Positions 31,040 through 42,693 of a stretch of 64,000 nt of DNA are shown in pieces. Position 1 is the stretch's first letter; every line of letters begins with the position of its first letter. The notes beneath the pieces are model-generated. The model was not told the DNA's origin and did no database searches. It saw nothing but the letters and a program-made list of their open reading frames with translations. A program made the translations under genes and the position numbers. Source of the stretch: Sarocladium kiliense. Its lineage: Eukaryota; Ascomycota; Sordariomycetes; Hypocreales; Sarocladiaceae. The stretch is taken from positions 310,001-374,000 of the forward strand of contig JAUZTG010000047.1 of the NCBI GenBank assembly GCA_030734395.1. Reading direction: 5' to 3'.

Positions 31040-32900
31040 GTCCACAGGCAGGAGGAGAACAGAGAAAGTCGGGCTTCAGCCTCTGCGCAGCCAACCGTAA
31101 CCTGGGAGCGTTGAAAGCACCCGGCTCAGTGTTGGCGCGCAGGCTGGCTGTCGAACCCGCGAGATGTCGGTTCTGGGCCGAGTCCCAACGAGAGGAAGGT
31201 CGGGCGGGAAGTTGTGGATGGGACGAGTCGATGACCCGGGAGGCGAAGCGTCAATCGGAGGGCACGTCACGCGGAGGCATTACTCGTAGTGAGTCTCGAG
31301 TTATCTATGGCGAAGGAGGGCGCTGTCGGTCGAGGAAGATCGAGAGGCTGGCCCCAAGCATCACCGGCGAAAGAGCCGAGGCTGTGCTGGAACAGGATAA
31401 AACGAAAGACGGAGGTCTTGTCGAGGAATCAAGCCCGGAATGCGACGACCGAGGGAAGCGAAGAGTGAGCGAAAGCGAGACGTCGAGGCGTGAGGTTCGC
31501 AGAAGGTGATGCGCAGACGTCGATGTCTCTCGGAGATTGGCGGTGGTGGAGTAGTCGAAGAAGAGGCACGAGACAACGTTGCAGACGATAGGCGATCCAA
31601 TGCAAGTGTCGATTGCTACGATGATGACTCGTCACGAAAATAATCGAAGGCTGAGAAGCGAGGAGCGGCCGTAAAAATCAAATGCGCAGTTCGCACCTCG
31701 AGGAGCGATTGCGCGAGGAGGCGACGCAACTGGCTGAAGGTGGGAGGGAGAGAGAGAGGGTAGCGAGAGGAAGAGAGGACTGGATGGGATGTGAGTGAGT
31801 GGTGAGGCACAGAAGGGTGGCCGACTGGGGGGAGCGACTTGCTGCGGGCGATGCGATGGGCAGTTGGGCTGCTGAGGATGCGCTACAGCCGCCTGGAGGA
31901 GCAGCCGAGAGGCCAGTGCAGTATACGACTTTCAGCTGGCGGCAGCTGGCCCCGACAACTACCATAGCCGGTAAGTACATCAGGTGGCAGTTTCTAACGG
32001 GGCACGCACCGGCACCTATCGCTAACGGGTGCAGACGAGGGCGCCGGCCGGGGGGTGGTTCAGCACGCCTGACGCTAGCGCCACACGTTGCAGGTACATG
32101 GCATGGCGGGGCTCCAACGTGGCTTTACAGGTACCTTGCTCTGCGCCGACCTTTATTTGCAGGTGCCAGTGGGATTTGCGGGCAATACTTTGACCAGCCA
32201 GCAATTCGAGGCCCGAGGGATGGGCAGATGCATACCAGTCTTGGTGCGGGAGTGACGCTGCCAATGCGAAGTGATGATCTGATCCAGACGACACCGCTCT
32301 CCGGAGTTCGAAGTGTCTTATCAGAACTGAACGAAGAGACCCTGTGTCTCGCGCAGAAACAGGCTGAACAGCAGAGCAGGGAGATAGACCAGATGCGTAC
32401 AGCAGTATCTACAGGGGCCTGTCTGTGTGTGGGGTCATGGGCGCGATTACACGTCTGTGGCCTGGATTGAAACGCGCCTGATTGCAACAACTGCAAGCCT
32501 CGTGTCGAAAAGCAGTATGAATATCGCCAGCATTAACAGTCATGCTCGAGTCTATAATATTGACAAGGGGACACACGTGAAATAAAGGGATCAAAGAATC
32601 ACTACAAGCCACGCGCAAGCGTGATATAACCCTCCTCAAATCATACATTCAATCAATCAATCAAACCGGGACATCCAGCCCCCATCGACGGTCTCGATCG
32701 CCCGGGACTTGGGGTCGAATCAAGGCAAAAGGGGGGCATATAAGGCGGCCTCAGCCCACGGTGGCTTTTTTCTGTCCTGCTTCTCTGCGCTCTGGGCGAA
32801 TTCCATGGAACAAATGGCGCTTGGCTGGGACAGGGGCGGCCAAGCCACCAGGACTACAGTGCCTATTCAGTACTGACGGTATGAGGCTTAAGGAGGAGGA
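31040..32900. other. long upstream region of the Clr5 gene
   Basis: Probably leader and promoter of the leftward Clr5 gene: on the minus strand it is pyrimidine-rich to about 31800. A + ORF of 223 codons (31799-32470) has no domain, signal or codon pattern like the neighbours, so I do not call it. Confidence 0.45.
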
Positions 32901-35300
32901 GCACGAGTAATAGTCAGTTGGTGCTCCGTACCTGACCAAGGCATAGTATTGGGACAGACGAGCAGAACCTTAGGTAGGAAGGAACTAAGGAGAAGGAAGT
33001 CGCGCCACAAGTCGTCGCGCCTTCCTTTCCTCACATCAGGCGAGTTTCGAGCGAGGCTACTACTCCGGCAGGTGCCGTCGTCCACTTGCGAAAGCGACAG
33101 AGTGACCAGGTTCATCGGTGACGACACTCGCTCTCCTCATCACGTTTCTCCGTATCTCTCCTCGTTTTTTACCTCATCGATTCCTCTGTCTCCCTCTACA
33201 GCCCATACCCATGCAAATAATAATCAACGACCACTCAAGCGAAAGCAGGCCCGGGCTGCCACCACTGGACTGGTCCTTCCCACCCCCCGCCAAGAGAGGC
33301 AGGCCCTGCGGGCGGTGGTGCGCACCAGCAAAAGTTCCTCCCCTCGCGTCGTCCCAGAACGGCAACCCCCAATCTGCACCTCAATCTCTGAGTCGCTGCC
33401 AATCAGCGATGCCGCTACACCAGCCGCCGGCCCCTCTTCTCACGCTTCTGCTCTCTCTCTGCGGTCTGTTGTAGCATCCCATCGTCGCGCTCACCATGCA
33501 TGCTTGGCTCTTCTTCACGCACTTCTTTCTTCCTTCTAGATTGTCTTGGTCTCGGTAAATCCCCGTTGTCACACGCACCGCTCTCGTAGAGATAACATCG
33601 TCGATATCTCTTGACTCCTGCGGGCGCTTCTTATCGAGACTCGCTCCGTCGCCCATCACCAGTGACAGGTACATGCTCATGCTCCTGCTCGCCCTGTTAT
33701 CACATGGCGCCATGACATGACGGCGCCCACCACCCTCGGCCTTCTCCGACCTCACTCGGGGCAGCAGTACGATGCTGTGGCTGAAGACGGTTCCAACTGT
33801 GCCACTGTCCTGGCCTGAGCCGTTCCTCTCACCACCTGAACATCCCCTTTAGACTTCGCCCTCAACGAGTCAGTCCTGGTCATTCAATTTGTCGCTATTC
33901 ATAGTCTTTTGCTCTTTTCTGCCTCGGCCTCTTCGGCGACCTCTGGGAAACAACAACAACACCACCACAATCACCACCGCTGCCGTCATCATCCCATCGT
34001 ATACTATCGCATCGAATCGAATCGCATCACATCTCAATCTCCCATCCATCTCGCCCACTCCACTCCATTCCTACCTCAGTCAAAGCCGGCACGGCCCAGC
34101 TGATGTGAGACCAGGGGGCCTTCCTCTCCTCCAACGGCCTGTCCCGCCTCTGCCCTTACCAAGTATCAACCGACCAACCAAGAACCACACTTATCAGACC
34201 AAACTCGGATCTTCAATGCATCCTCCCTTATCCCGTCTAGCTCCCTCTCCCATCGCCCAGCCAGTCAACCCTTCCAGAAGCCTTCCTTTCTTTCTCATCC
34301 ATCCATCCTCTGTCGATCTGGGGAATTCCGCTTGTTTTGCACCCCTTACCAGCCGATCATTCCGTCCCATCCATCCGTCTGCCAAATTCTCCCATTCTTT
34401 CCCCCTTCTAATCTCGCTCGTCTTTTTTTAACAGGAAGCCTGTTCCTTTTCATCGTTAGCGCGACCGCCATAGCGCAAGTCTCCACGGCATGGTTGAAAC
34501 TCTCAAACTCGCAACATACCATCTCATTCCAAAACGTCGGTCGCCCAAAAGCATCTAGCAACCTTCCAACACAGCCAACCATCAATGCATTCGCATCCGA
34601 CCACCATTCGCTTATTCTCGGAATACCTTCATTGACGTAACCCTCATCCTCATCCTCTCTAGCTTTTCGCCTCTTATCTCTCCCTCAAAAACTCCCCACA
34701 CACACCAGGAATCCCCGTCATACGTCCGTGCGCCCCGGACCAGAACCCGTTGGCCAACGCTTCACACGCTCCGCTATTTCCCTCCTCTGGGTTTGCCACT
34801 GTCGCCTCTGTGGGGAACCATCAACTGCACCGCGAGCCTGGGACCGATCTCGACGCTTTACGTACATTTTTGCCATGAAAGTGCATTGTTCATCTCACCG
34901 AATATAAATGTCGTGGAATTGTGACACAAGACTCTGTACGACTAGTGTAGTCTTGTTTGTACTTTGTCGCTGGCTCTGGACTGCCCAGGCCGCAGAATTA
35001 CCTAGCGAGGCAGCAGTGGACCAAGTTCCATGCTAGTAACACACACCTTGATCCGTTGTATCACGGCCACAAACATCACGGATCAGACGACAATCACAGT
35101 TCAGTTTTCGTTTCAAAGCTTTGTTTTTTCTTATGGCCAAGTCTTCTTTAGATTAGTTAGGCCCCTATCAAACCTCCCAACACCAAAAGCACACCAACTC
35201 TTCTCGTACAAGCCATCCACAAAACATTTCCAAAATGGAAGATAGGATCAGGGGGAAAGGGACAGAATGAAATGGAAAGAAACCTTCCCAGGACCTTTAA
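32900..35300 (+). ncRNA. possible long non-coding transcript (CT-rich, leader-like)
   Basis: From about 33100 to 34700 the + strand has the look of a fungal transcript leader: CT/CA-rich runs, intron-like TTTTTTTAACAG acceptor near 34437, and an AT-richer 3'-end-like stretch after 34860. No + strand coding gene follows, because the next gene is the leftward kinase. Open frames of 180-196 codons here are proline/serine artefacts of composition. It could be a non-coding RNA, a gene with a very short ORF, or a regulatory region. The boundaries are guesses. Confidence 0.25.
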
Positions 35301-35563
35301 GTAAGAAGTTTTAAGAATTCAATGAGTTCAAGAAATATTGCCCGTTGAAGAAAAAGGGGGCAACTCAATGTGTTTTAAACGAAACAGCCAAAAACGACCG
35401 TAGTGGGTATACAAGAAGAGTAAGAAGAAACAACAACAGAACAGGGAGAAACGAATGGAAAGGATGGAAGGAATACCAGAGAACGGTTACAGCACACGCA
35501 TGGTGTTGTCTGTGAAGCAGAAGAGAAAACAACCCAGCCATGAACGACCTCCTTGAGGCTGAC

Positions 35564-37726
35564 TCACGAGACCTCTTCTCCAGCCTGCTCCTCACGGAAC
35601 TTAATACCGCCTTCAACTTGGACTGCATCACGTACCCAAGGCTGTTGAGCCACCTTTTCGACAGTCCACCTACTCCTTGCGCGCTTCAACAGACCCTCTG
35701 TGATCTGCATCGCGCTGAGAAGACCCTTGGCTTCGAACTTGGATTCATCGCCATCATGGTCTGTATCATTGCCGGCATATTCCACCCAGCACCACTCTAC
35801 ACGAGCGATGCGGTGAGACGTGCGGCTGCGCATGCGGTGCGCGTCCGTCATGCCTGGGTGCGGATCGAACGGCAGGCGGGCCTCGAGCAGGGCATACAGC
35901 AACACGCCTAACGACCATGCGTCTGTGGCACGACCATCGTATGGCTGGCCCATGATGACTTCAGGAGCTGCATAGTCTTCAGATCCGCAGCGAGTCTCGA
36001 GTTTCTCGTCGTCTGCTATGCGACGGGACAGGCCTAGATCGGTGAGAGTGATGACCGAGTAAGGGTAAGTTGACCAGTCGATAGACTCGTCGGCCAACTC
36101 TGGTGCAGTCAAATTCACCAGTACATCTGTGCATCCGTTAGCGAGCTGTGATGATGGAGTGTAAGAGGCCGATATCAACAAGGTGGACTCACTCTCGAGC
36201 TTGATGTCACGGTGAACAATGCGACGCTCGTGAAGGTACTGCACTGCTCCCACAACCTCAGCAAATATACGCCGCAGGAGGTTAGGTTTCAACACTTCTC
36301 GTTGGCTCGTAGCCACGTCGAAGAGATCGCCGCCCGGGCAGTAACTGAGCACCAAAATGGCCCTCGTAGACTCGATGCTCCATGCCTTGAGATCAATTAC
36401 GCAGGGATGATGTATGCTCTGCAGGATCTCCAGCTCGCGCTTGAGACTCATCTCGACGCGATCCTCGCTGGCACCACCTCGAGGCCCATGCTCACACACC
36501 TTGACGGCCACTAAGGTCTTCCTGTCAATGCGGCCCTCGGAAGCAGAGCCAACCGTGCCGTCACTGTCGGAACCTCCATCATCTTCTGGTACCGTCTTGG
36601 CACTAGTAGCGAGCATAACTCGGCTGAAAGTCCCTTGCCCTAGTAACCGAAGTGATCGCCAGCGGCGACGCTTCTGGTCATATCGCCCACAAGCCTCAAA
36701 GTATTCGACGCCCATGCTCCTGCGTCCTGATGTGCCGTCTGTCGAATCCTTTGAAGACTCACTAGGAGGGGGCGTAGGCGGCTTGACCATTGTAGGGGTC
36801 AACCCACGAGACTCTGCCATATTCTGCTCCCGTCTCATGTGCTGTTCATGGGAATCTGGGATCTCAATTTTGATGTGCGATCCCGATACGGCAACTGGCC
36901 GCTGAGGCACTGACAGCGATTCAGGTACATAATCGCTGACACTGCGGTTCCTCGCATGCTGTGACGAGCTGCCATCCGTGCTGCCATCGCCCAGCGAAGC
37001 TGGCACTGGCTTCCCGGCATCGATAGAAGCATAAAGCTTTCGTTTCGGGGCGTTGTACAAAGCAGCGTCGATCGACTCGCCGGATTTGGTGACAAGTACT
37101 GAACCCTCCACAGCATTCCGGGCTACCTCTCGCCTTTGTGCTAGTGATGGAGAGCCGGAGCTGAGAAGCTTCCAGGGCCCAGGCGACCCTGACATGAGAG
37201 GGCTAGGGAGCGGGGTGAGATCCCCCATGGCTGTGATGACTGGGCTAGCAATGATGCTACTCGAGCTGCTCATCGACCTTCCTCCGAGACTATTCGCGAG
37301 TGCCGTCTTAAGGCTTGGTGTTCTTGATACAGGCTTCAGGCTGCTTGAAGAGGGTATGCGTGCCAGGGACTGCTGGGGTGACGTCAGGTTGACGGGGTCC
37401 TGACGAGCGTTTGGCTGGGGCGTCGAAGGTGTAATATCCGTAGATATACGGAGAGGGTTTGACATTTGGTGGTCGTCCTGCTGCTGGTCTTCTACACCAA
37501 GCATTTCATCTTGACCATCCAGTCGAGGAGATGGTGCAATCGTCGTTGTCTGGAAGGGTGTCGAGCTCAGCGGCGGTGTGGCCGAGGTCACAGTGACAGG
37601 CAGCGTATTGAACACATTGCTGGGAATTGCGGAGGGTGCATCGCGGCTATCTGAGCGCGCCGGTGGAGGAGGGAGACTTTGGTCACGCGTAGCTTCGAAA
37701 GGCGGACGAGAGGTGAGGTCGCTCAT
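35564..37726 (-). CDS. Ser/Thr protein kinase with long Ser/Pro-rich N-terminus
   Basis: Exons, read leftward, 37726-36193 and 36126-35564; the 66-bp intron is a multiple of three, so the frame reads through, but splicing restores the catalytic HRDIKLEN motif. Product 698 residues. The first ~345 residues are Ser/Pro-rich and likely disordered. The kinase domain holds the glycine loop GQGTFSRV, VAVK lysine, the C-helix Glu region, catalytic HRDIKLEN, DLG in place of DFG, the APE-equivalent as APE (YAAPEV) and the DAWSLGVLLY segment. It also has a long insertion between strands 2 and 3 (acidic, EDDGGSDSD). Overall a CAMK-like fungal kinase related to the Nim1/Kin group. It lies between two Clr5 genes; its partners are unknown. 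Confidence 0.9.
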   Translation of the reverse strand: MSDLTSRPPFEATRDQSLPPPPARSDSRDAPSAIPSNVFNTLPVTVTSATPPLSSTPFQTTTIAPSPRLDGQDEMLGVEDQQQDDHQMSNPLRISTDITPSTPQPNARQDPVNLTSPQQSLARIPSSSSLKPVSRTPSLKTALANSLGGRSMSSSSSIIASPVITAMGDLTPLPSPLMSGSPGPWKLLSSGSPSLAQRREVARNAVEGSVLVTKSGESIDAALYNAPKRKLYASIDAGKPVPASLGDGSTDGSSSQHARNRSVSDYVPESLSVPQRPVAVSGSHIKIEIPDSHEQHMRREQNMAESRGLTPTMVKPPTPPPSESSKDSTDGTSGRRSMGVEYFEACGRYDQKRRRWRSLRLLGQGTFSRVMLATSAKTVPEDDGGSDSDGTVGSASEGRIDRKTLVAVKVCEHGPRGGASEDRVEMSLKRELEILQSIHHPCVIDLKAWSIESTRAILVLSYCPGGDLFDVATSQREVLKPNLLRRIFAEVVGAVQYLHERRIVHRDIKLESESTLLISASYTPSSQLANGCTDVLVNLTAPELADESIDWSTYPYSVITLTDLGLSRRIADDEKLETRCGSEDYAAPEVIMGQPYDGRATDAWSLGVLLYALLEARLPFDPHPGMTDAHRMRSRTSHRIARVEWCWVEYAGNDTDHDGDESKFEAKGLLSAMQITEGLLKRARSRWTVEKVAQQPWVRDAVQVEGGIKFREEQAGEEVS

Positions 37727-39622
37727 GATCGACCTGGTAGAGCTAGTACCAGGACGTCCTGCAACGGCAAATCAGCATCTCAGCTTCCCATAAATACGCA
37801 CAGACGTCTCAAAGCCCTTATCGAGGCTTAGAGCAGTATCGTACCGGAAATAGATGCTCAGGCAAGGCGTCTGCTTTTGATCTTTGAGACGCGCCTAGAG
37901 CGGGGAGAAGGCGAGTTGACCAGGCGGGGCTGGTGTGGTGATGCTATGCCACGAGCAGGCTCTTCTATAACAAGTACATGGGCGCGTCGAGACTAATTGA
38001 GCAGGAGCGAAGGTTGTTGTGCGAGGCTAGGCGTGCGTTGTGCGTGAGATCGAAGGTTGTTGGAGACCATGCAAAGCGATGTTGGTAGACAAGCAGCCAC
38101 TAGAAGCGTCCGTCAAAAGGGTTTAAGGGGTGTCGAAAATCGAGTGAAGAATGGCGCACTTGAAGAATTGAACGGTGAGTCGAAGCGAAAGCGAAGTCGA
38201 GAATTCGGGTTGTGTCGGGTCGGGCAAGGAAGGAGGGCGAACGGTGGATTTGGATCGAGGAAAAGAGAGGCAGCGGCACAGGAGACGAGGTTGAAGACGT
38301 CGAGGAAGTCGAGTCACGACTGGGAGCATCGGCGGCGGGTTGTCGGGGTGGATTGGCGTAGGCGGCGGGTGGCAGCGGGTGCAGATGCCTTGTGAGAAAT
38401 TGGGGGAAGCATGGTAGGGCAATGTGTACAGGTACATGGCTCAGCCGTGGGCATGGTACTGTGGTCTGGTTAAGGCCTGGAACAATCTCGGTACAACGCA
38501 TGGTGTACACTCGGGCTATCTGCCTCAGTGGGGGCAGCGACTGTTGGGGACCAGGATAGGCACGAGTCAAGCGCCGGATATGACAGGCTGCTCTAATCAC
38601 GGATGCATTCATGTCTCCGACATCAGCATCAGCGTCGCAAGATGAGGAAATTCAATTGTCAGAAACCGGCGCGGACTGAGAATCGATGATGCTGAGAACG
38701 TTTGCGGAGGCACGGGACGGGAATCGACAGTGGCCAGGTCGGAGGGCTACCTCACAGGGCGTAAGTACCTGTACATGGCTCAATCAGGTTCTCCAACCAG
38801 CCGCTGCAATCAATCATGTTAACGTTGCACCAGCCCAGCGGGCTCTACTTGCAAATGATACTAGGACTTTGACAAAGCTTCCTGCTCGCCCTGCTTGCGT
38901 CAGTATCAGTTCTTGATGCATCGTGTTTATTTATATCCCACGGTCAATCCTCAAATGCGCAAACCAAATTCCTGTCTCGTTTCACTCTACGACACTACAC
39001 ATCGTGGTCTTTCAACCCCCTGGTTCCACCAACACAGACTGACCCAGACCACTGTGCAAGCGCAGCGGAGTCGGAAACTATTAATACCTTACCTGCTTTA
39101 AGCTTGCCTTGCCTAACGTTGGTCGCGTTACACCGTAAACCTCGCTAAGCGTCCATGATAATGGAGGGCCTCTCCCTGCAGTGAGCGCGCACGCATCCAG
39201 CTGTCAATGGCGCCTAGTCACGGCCCTGCCTACTTGATCCGTCAGCACCTCAACGGCAGAGCTGCCGAAAACAGGGTGGGCCACTGTGAAGCCACTGCAT
39301 AGTAGCGTCTTCAGCCTCTAACGGACATACACCTTTAGGCAGTAAGGTCAACCAGCAGCGTCATATTGAACTTGCAATGATTTCAGATTTGTGGGATGCC
39401 GATTTATTCTATTCTGTCGAGGCATCTTACGACAAGCATGTAACTCCCGGGTATATCAACTCCTGCATTCGAAATCACTGTATCCCACATGTATTCGAGG
39501 GAAACCGGCCCTCAACATCCATCCAAGTCCAATCATGCGCCCACATGCTCCCTGTAGTCATGATCCATTGGTCTTGACTCCTGCATTACCACCAACACCA
39601 ACCCTCATCTTCCTCCTCTGCC
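37727..39622. other. upstream region of the kinase gene
   Basis: Leader and promoter of the leftward kinase gene plus the 3' flank of the second Clr5 gene. On the minus strand, about 38100-38400 is Ser/Pro-coding by composition only. I see no independent gene. Confidence 0.5.
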
Positions 39623-41561
39623 TTACATCGGAAATCTCCAGTCATTTATCGCACTGTCCCTCGGACTCACAAATACCTCAGGCGACCATGCCCATCCGGC
39701 CTCGCTCCCCGACACCACAGGACTCGGCACCGCTGCTGGCGCCACCCATCCCGCCGCAGTCCTCTCCCCAGCTTCAACAACACCACCACCGCTGCTCCTC
39801 CTCCTACTACCCGAAATCATCGACGCCCCCGAAGACGAAGACACCGACCCCCTCGCCCTCCTCTGCTCAGCCGCCAGAGCACTAGTCTCTGTAGCGAACG
39901 CGCCTTGCAAGTTCATCCTAGCGGCTCTAGTACCCATGGCAGCTTGGCCTTCGCCGAGTCTGGTCTGTGCAACTTCCAGGTTCGCTAGAGATGCGAGAAG
40001 AAGTCTCTGGTCTGCAACACTGTCGCTGCTTTCGAGAATTTGCACTGCTTGGGAGTATTGAAGTGCTGCTGAGGAGGGTTGTCCAGCTTGCATGCCGAGA
40101 TTTCCCTGTCGTAGGAGGAGGGCTGCGCGACGCTCGTCGTCCTCTAAAAGGAGGGCTTCAGAGTTGTTGTTGGTAAGTTCCAGGTCCATTGCCGCGATTG
40201 TGCCGTTTATGTCCTCCTGTGCATCCGCAATTGCCCTCTTTATCGCACCCAACTCCGCGATCCAAGCATGTTGCCTTCCTGACCCTTCAGCCTTGGCCTG
40301 GTACTCCGAACACACGACCATCGCCTCATCCAACCTCCCGCTGTGAAACAAGTAATCCACATGGTCACCATACAGCATCGTCGTGATCAAGTTTGCCGGT
40401 CCTATCCTCTGTTCCAGCAGCGGCACCAATGTCGCATACGCAGACTCGCACAACTCGCGGTAGTCGTACGCATGGTCGCTAGCCAGGATCCTCCAAATAC
40501 TCGACATGCGATGTTGAGGACCAAGAATCTCCAAGACGATGTTGGCGAGTTGCGTGACGATAAGCTGGAGCAGGCCGCTCTTATGGTGCGTGTCAAGGAA
40601 CCAGAGCAGGCTGAGCATCCGTGTCGCGAAGATTGGGCTCTGAATCGCAACGAGCTCCTTCAGCGCTGCGAATGCCGGTTCCAGCATCTCTTCAAGTGAA
40701 GCGAATGATGGCTCAACCATGAGACCCAGAGGCGTCGTCTCGTTGCGAGCCATGCACCGATTGATCAGTGCCAAGCTCGTCAGCGTCCGCTCAAACAGCT
40801 CATCGCTCCTATCGTCCACCATCCTCGTCGTGCACGACACGTCATACTCCCACCTCCACCTCCCACAATAAAACGACTCCTCGATGTATTCCTTCAACAG
40901 CACGAGCACCTCTCTTTGCTGTGGTGGCGTCGCAATCGCAATGGAGGTCCCATGTGTGTTTGTAAGAAGTTGTGGGGATGGTTGAGGACTCGGGGTTCGG
41001 CACTGGACCTCGAGGGTGGTCTGCATGCTGGGGACATCGCCGGCTCGGAATCTCGCGACGAGTTGTGGGTTTCGCTTGATGTAACGGTTGATGTTGTCCA
41101 TATCGACAGGCTGACCTCGGATGGTGAATTCAGACGGCTTATTGGCAGCATCGCGATCGCGCTTGAGGACCATGATGGCAAGGACCTCGTCACTCTTGAG
41201 CTTCTTGTCCAGGCCCCACTTCCAGATCCTCGACTTGAACATCTTGACCCTGTTCCAGTATCAGCATTCGATGCCTGTCCCAATTGTACTTCAGAGGGCA
41301 GACTCACGTAGCGCTGAACCCATGCTCTTTCTCAAGATAGTCCATGACTTCCTTCAAGGACTTCTTCTCCTCCTGGTAAAGCTGTGTGATGATCCCACGT
41401 TTGGCCTCCCATTGTTCGCTCGGGATGCGCTTCTTGCCGCTCTCGGAGGAAGTGTCTCGGCGGTGAGCCGGTGAGCGAGGAATTGGGGACATGTGAAAAT
41501 TGTCGTTGTTATTGTTGTTGGCAGCAGCAGCACTGGACGAAGCACCGGAGGGAGTGTTCAT
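39623..41561 (-). CDS. second Clr5-domain protein with TPR-like C-terminus
   Basis: Exons, read leftward, 41561-41308 and 41249-39623; 58-bp intron placed inside the Clr5 domain at the same point (after GF-x-AT) as the second intron of the other Clr5 gene. Product 626 residues. The N-terminus has an Asn run (NNNNN, about residues 15-19) and an SPIPRSP stretch. Clr5 lies at about residues 46-98 (SEQWEAKRGIITQLYQEEKK ... FKSRIWKWGL). A shared RCRTPxP / QCRTPSP motif follows in both proteins. The C-terminal half is helical with a TPR-like segment (QGNLGMQAGQPSSAALQYSQ). A low-complexity Ser/Arg region precedes a hydrophobic-Trp tail. Shared intron position and motifs indicate the two genes are paralogues. 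Confidence 0.88.
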
Positions 41562-42693
41562 CAGTTGCTGATGCTCTTGAAGCTAGGTTGTCGTGGGTGT
41601 GTATTGTATTGTTGTCGTGACTGTGGTCTAGGTAGTCGTCAATCGGTGCTGAAGCTATCCTCTTAAATATCAATCAAGACCCGGAAGCCCCAATTGAGGG
41701 TCCTCGAATTGGCGACCTGAGGAATATATATCAGCCATACCTCAACTCTCCAGCGATGACGCGCATGTTCCCAAATAAGATAATCAGCATAGCATAGCAC
41801 AGCATAGCATAGCTACGGCACGATCGTGTGAGGCATCCCACACTAGCTCCACGATCTCCGGGAACGCCTGCAGCCACAACCCCTGCACGAGCCACAAACA
41901 GCCACTGACTGAGCTGGCATCAGCAGCCCTCACTCCGCTGAAGACCACCGCTGTAGAATGTATGTCAGAAGCACTGGCACCTGCGGCTGTGCGCGCTTGG
42001 CGACTCAGCCCTGCAACGTCTCCACTCGTGCTCCCCGTACCCAATCACACAGCACCATCTCGCTTTCGCTTCAGGGTCCCCTGGCTATCCGATCGGGGCG
42101 CGGCACCAAGTCCATGTGATTGAACCAGTGCTGTCATGGGCGGGACTGGCCCGCAAGGGGGGCTAAGATGGTGTCCGGGTGGTGCTTTGCCTGTGAGAGG
42201 CACCTGTCGCTGTCAAGTACAGTGGGCTTGGGTGGTCCTCGGTCTTCTCCGGAGCGGTGCGACCCCCCCTTGTTGGAGTCCTCCCGGCCAGCACCGGATG
42301 GGGTCGCTGCACTGGGTTGCTGCCACAACACCGAATGCCGGATACACGATGCCGCATTTATTGACGTGATGCGATAGATTGTCTGAGGCCTCGCGCTACA
42401 ACAGAGCCACGATCAAACGGTTCTTCGCCAGGTTTCTCGCCCTGGTCATCTAATATTGCAGTATGTCATGTGTCGCTGATACGTCACTGCCATCAGCGCC
42501 AATGAGCGCCATGTTGTCCTGCACCTGTCTTCCAAGTCCGTGAACCCTGGCATAAGCTTGGAGACGCGCACACGGACAGCGACCAGAGGCGAATCACGGA
42601 GCTAGGTCTCCGGATACCACCATTCTTACCAAGGAACGCCTTCCAAAATTAGCCCTATAACCTTGCACCATGCCCCAATCCAGCAACTAACAG
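41562..42693. other. intergenic
   Basis: Promoter of the second Clr5 gene (leftward) and 3' flank of the ankyrin/zinc-finger gene. It holds the AGCAT microsatellite at 41786-41813 and no supported gene. Confidence 0.5.
41786..41813. repeat. AGCAT pentanucleotide microsatellite
   Basis: Five AGCAT units; the third is AGCAC. It is a short imperfect repeat upstream of the second Clr5 gene. Confidence 0.85.

Noticed and set aside
31799..32470. 223-codon + ORF upstream of the Clr5 gene
   Set aside because: No domain, signal or splice structure; the composition is not protein-like and it is overlapped by minus ORFs.
32949..34431. 196- and 180-codon + ORFs in the CT-rich stretch
   Set aside because: Pro/Ser/Leu-rich reading is a direct result of the pyrimidine bias; adjacent frames are equally open.
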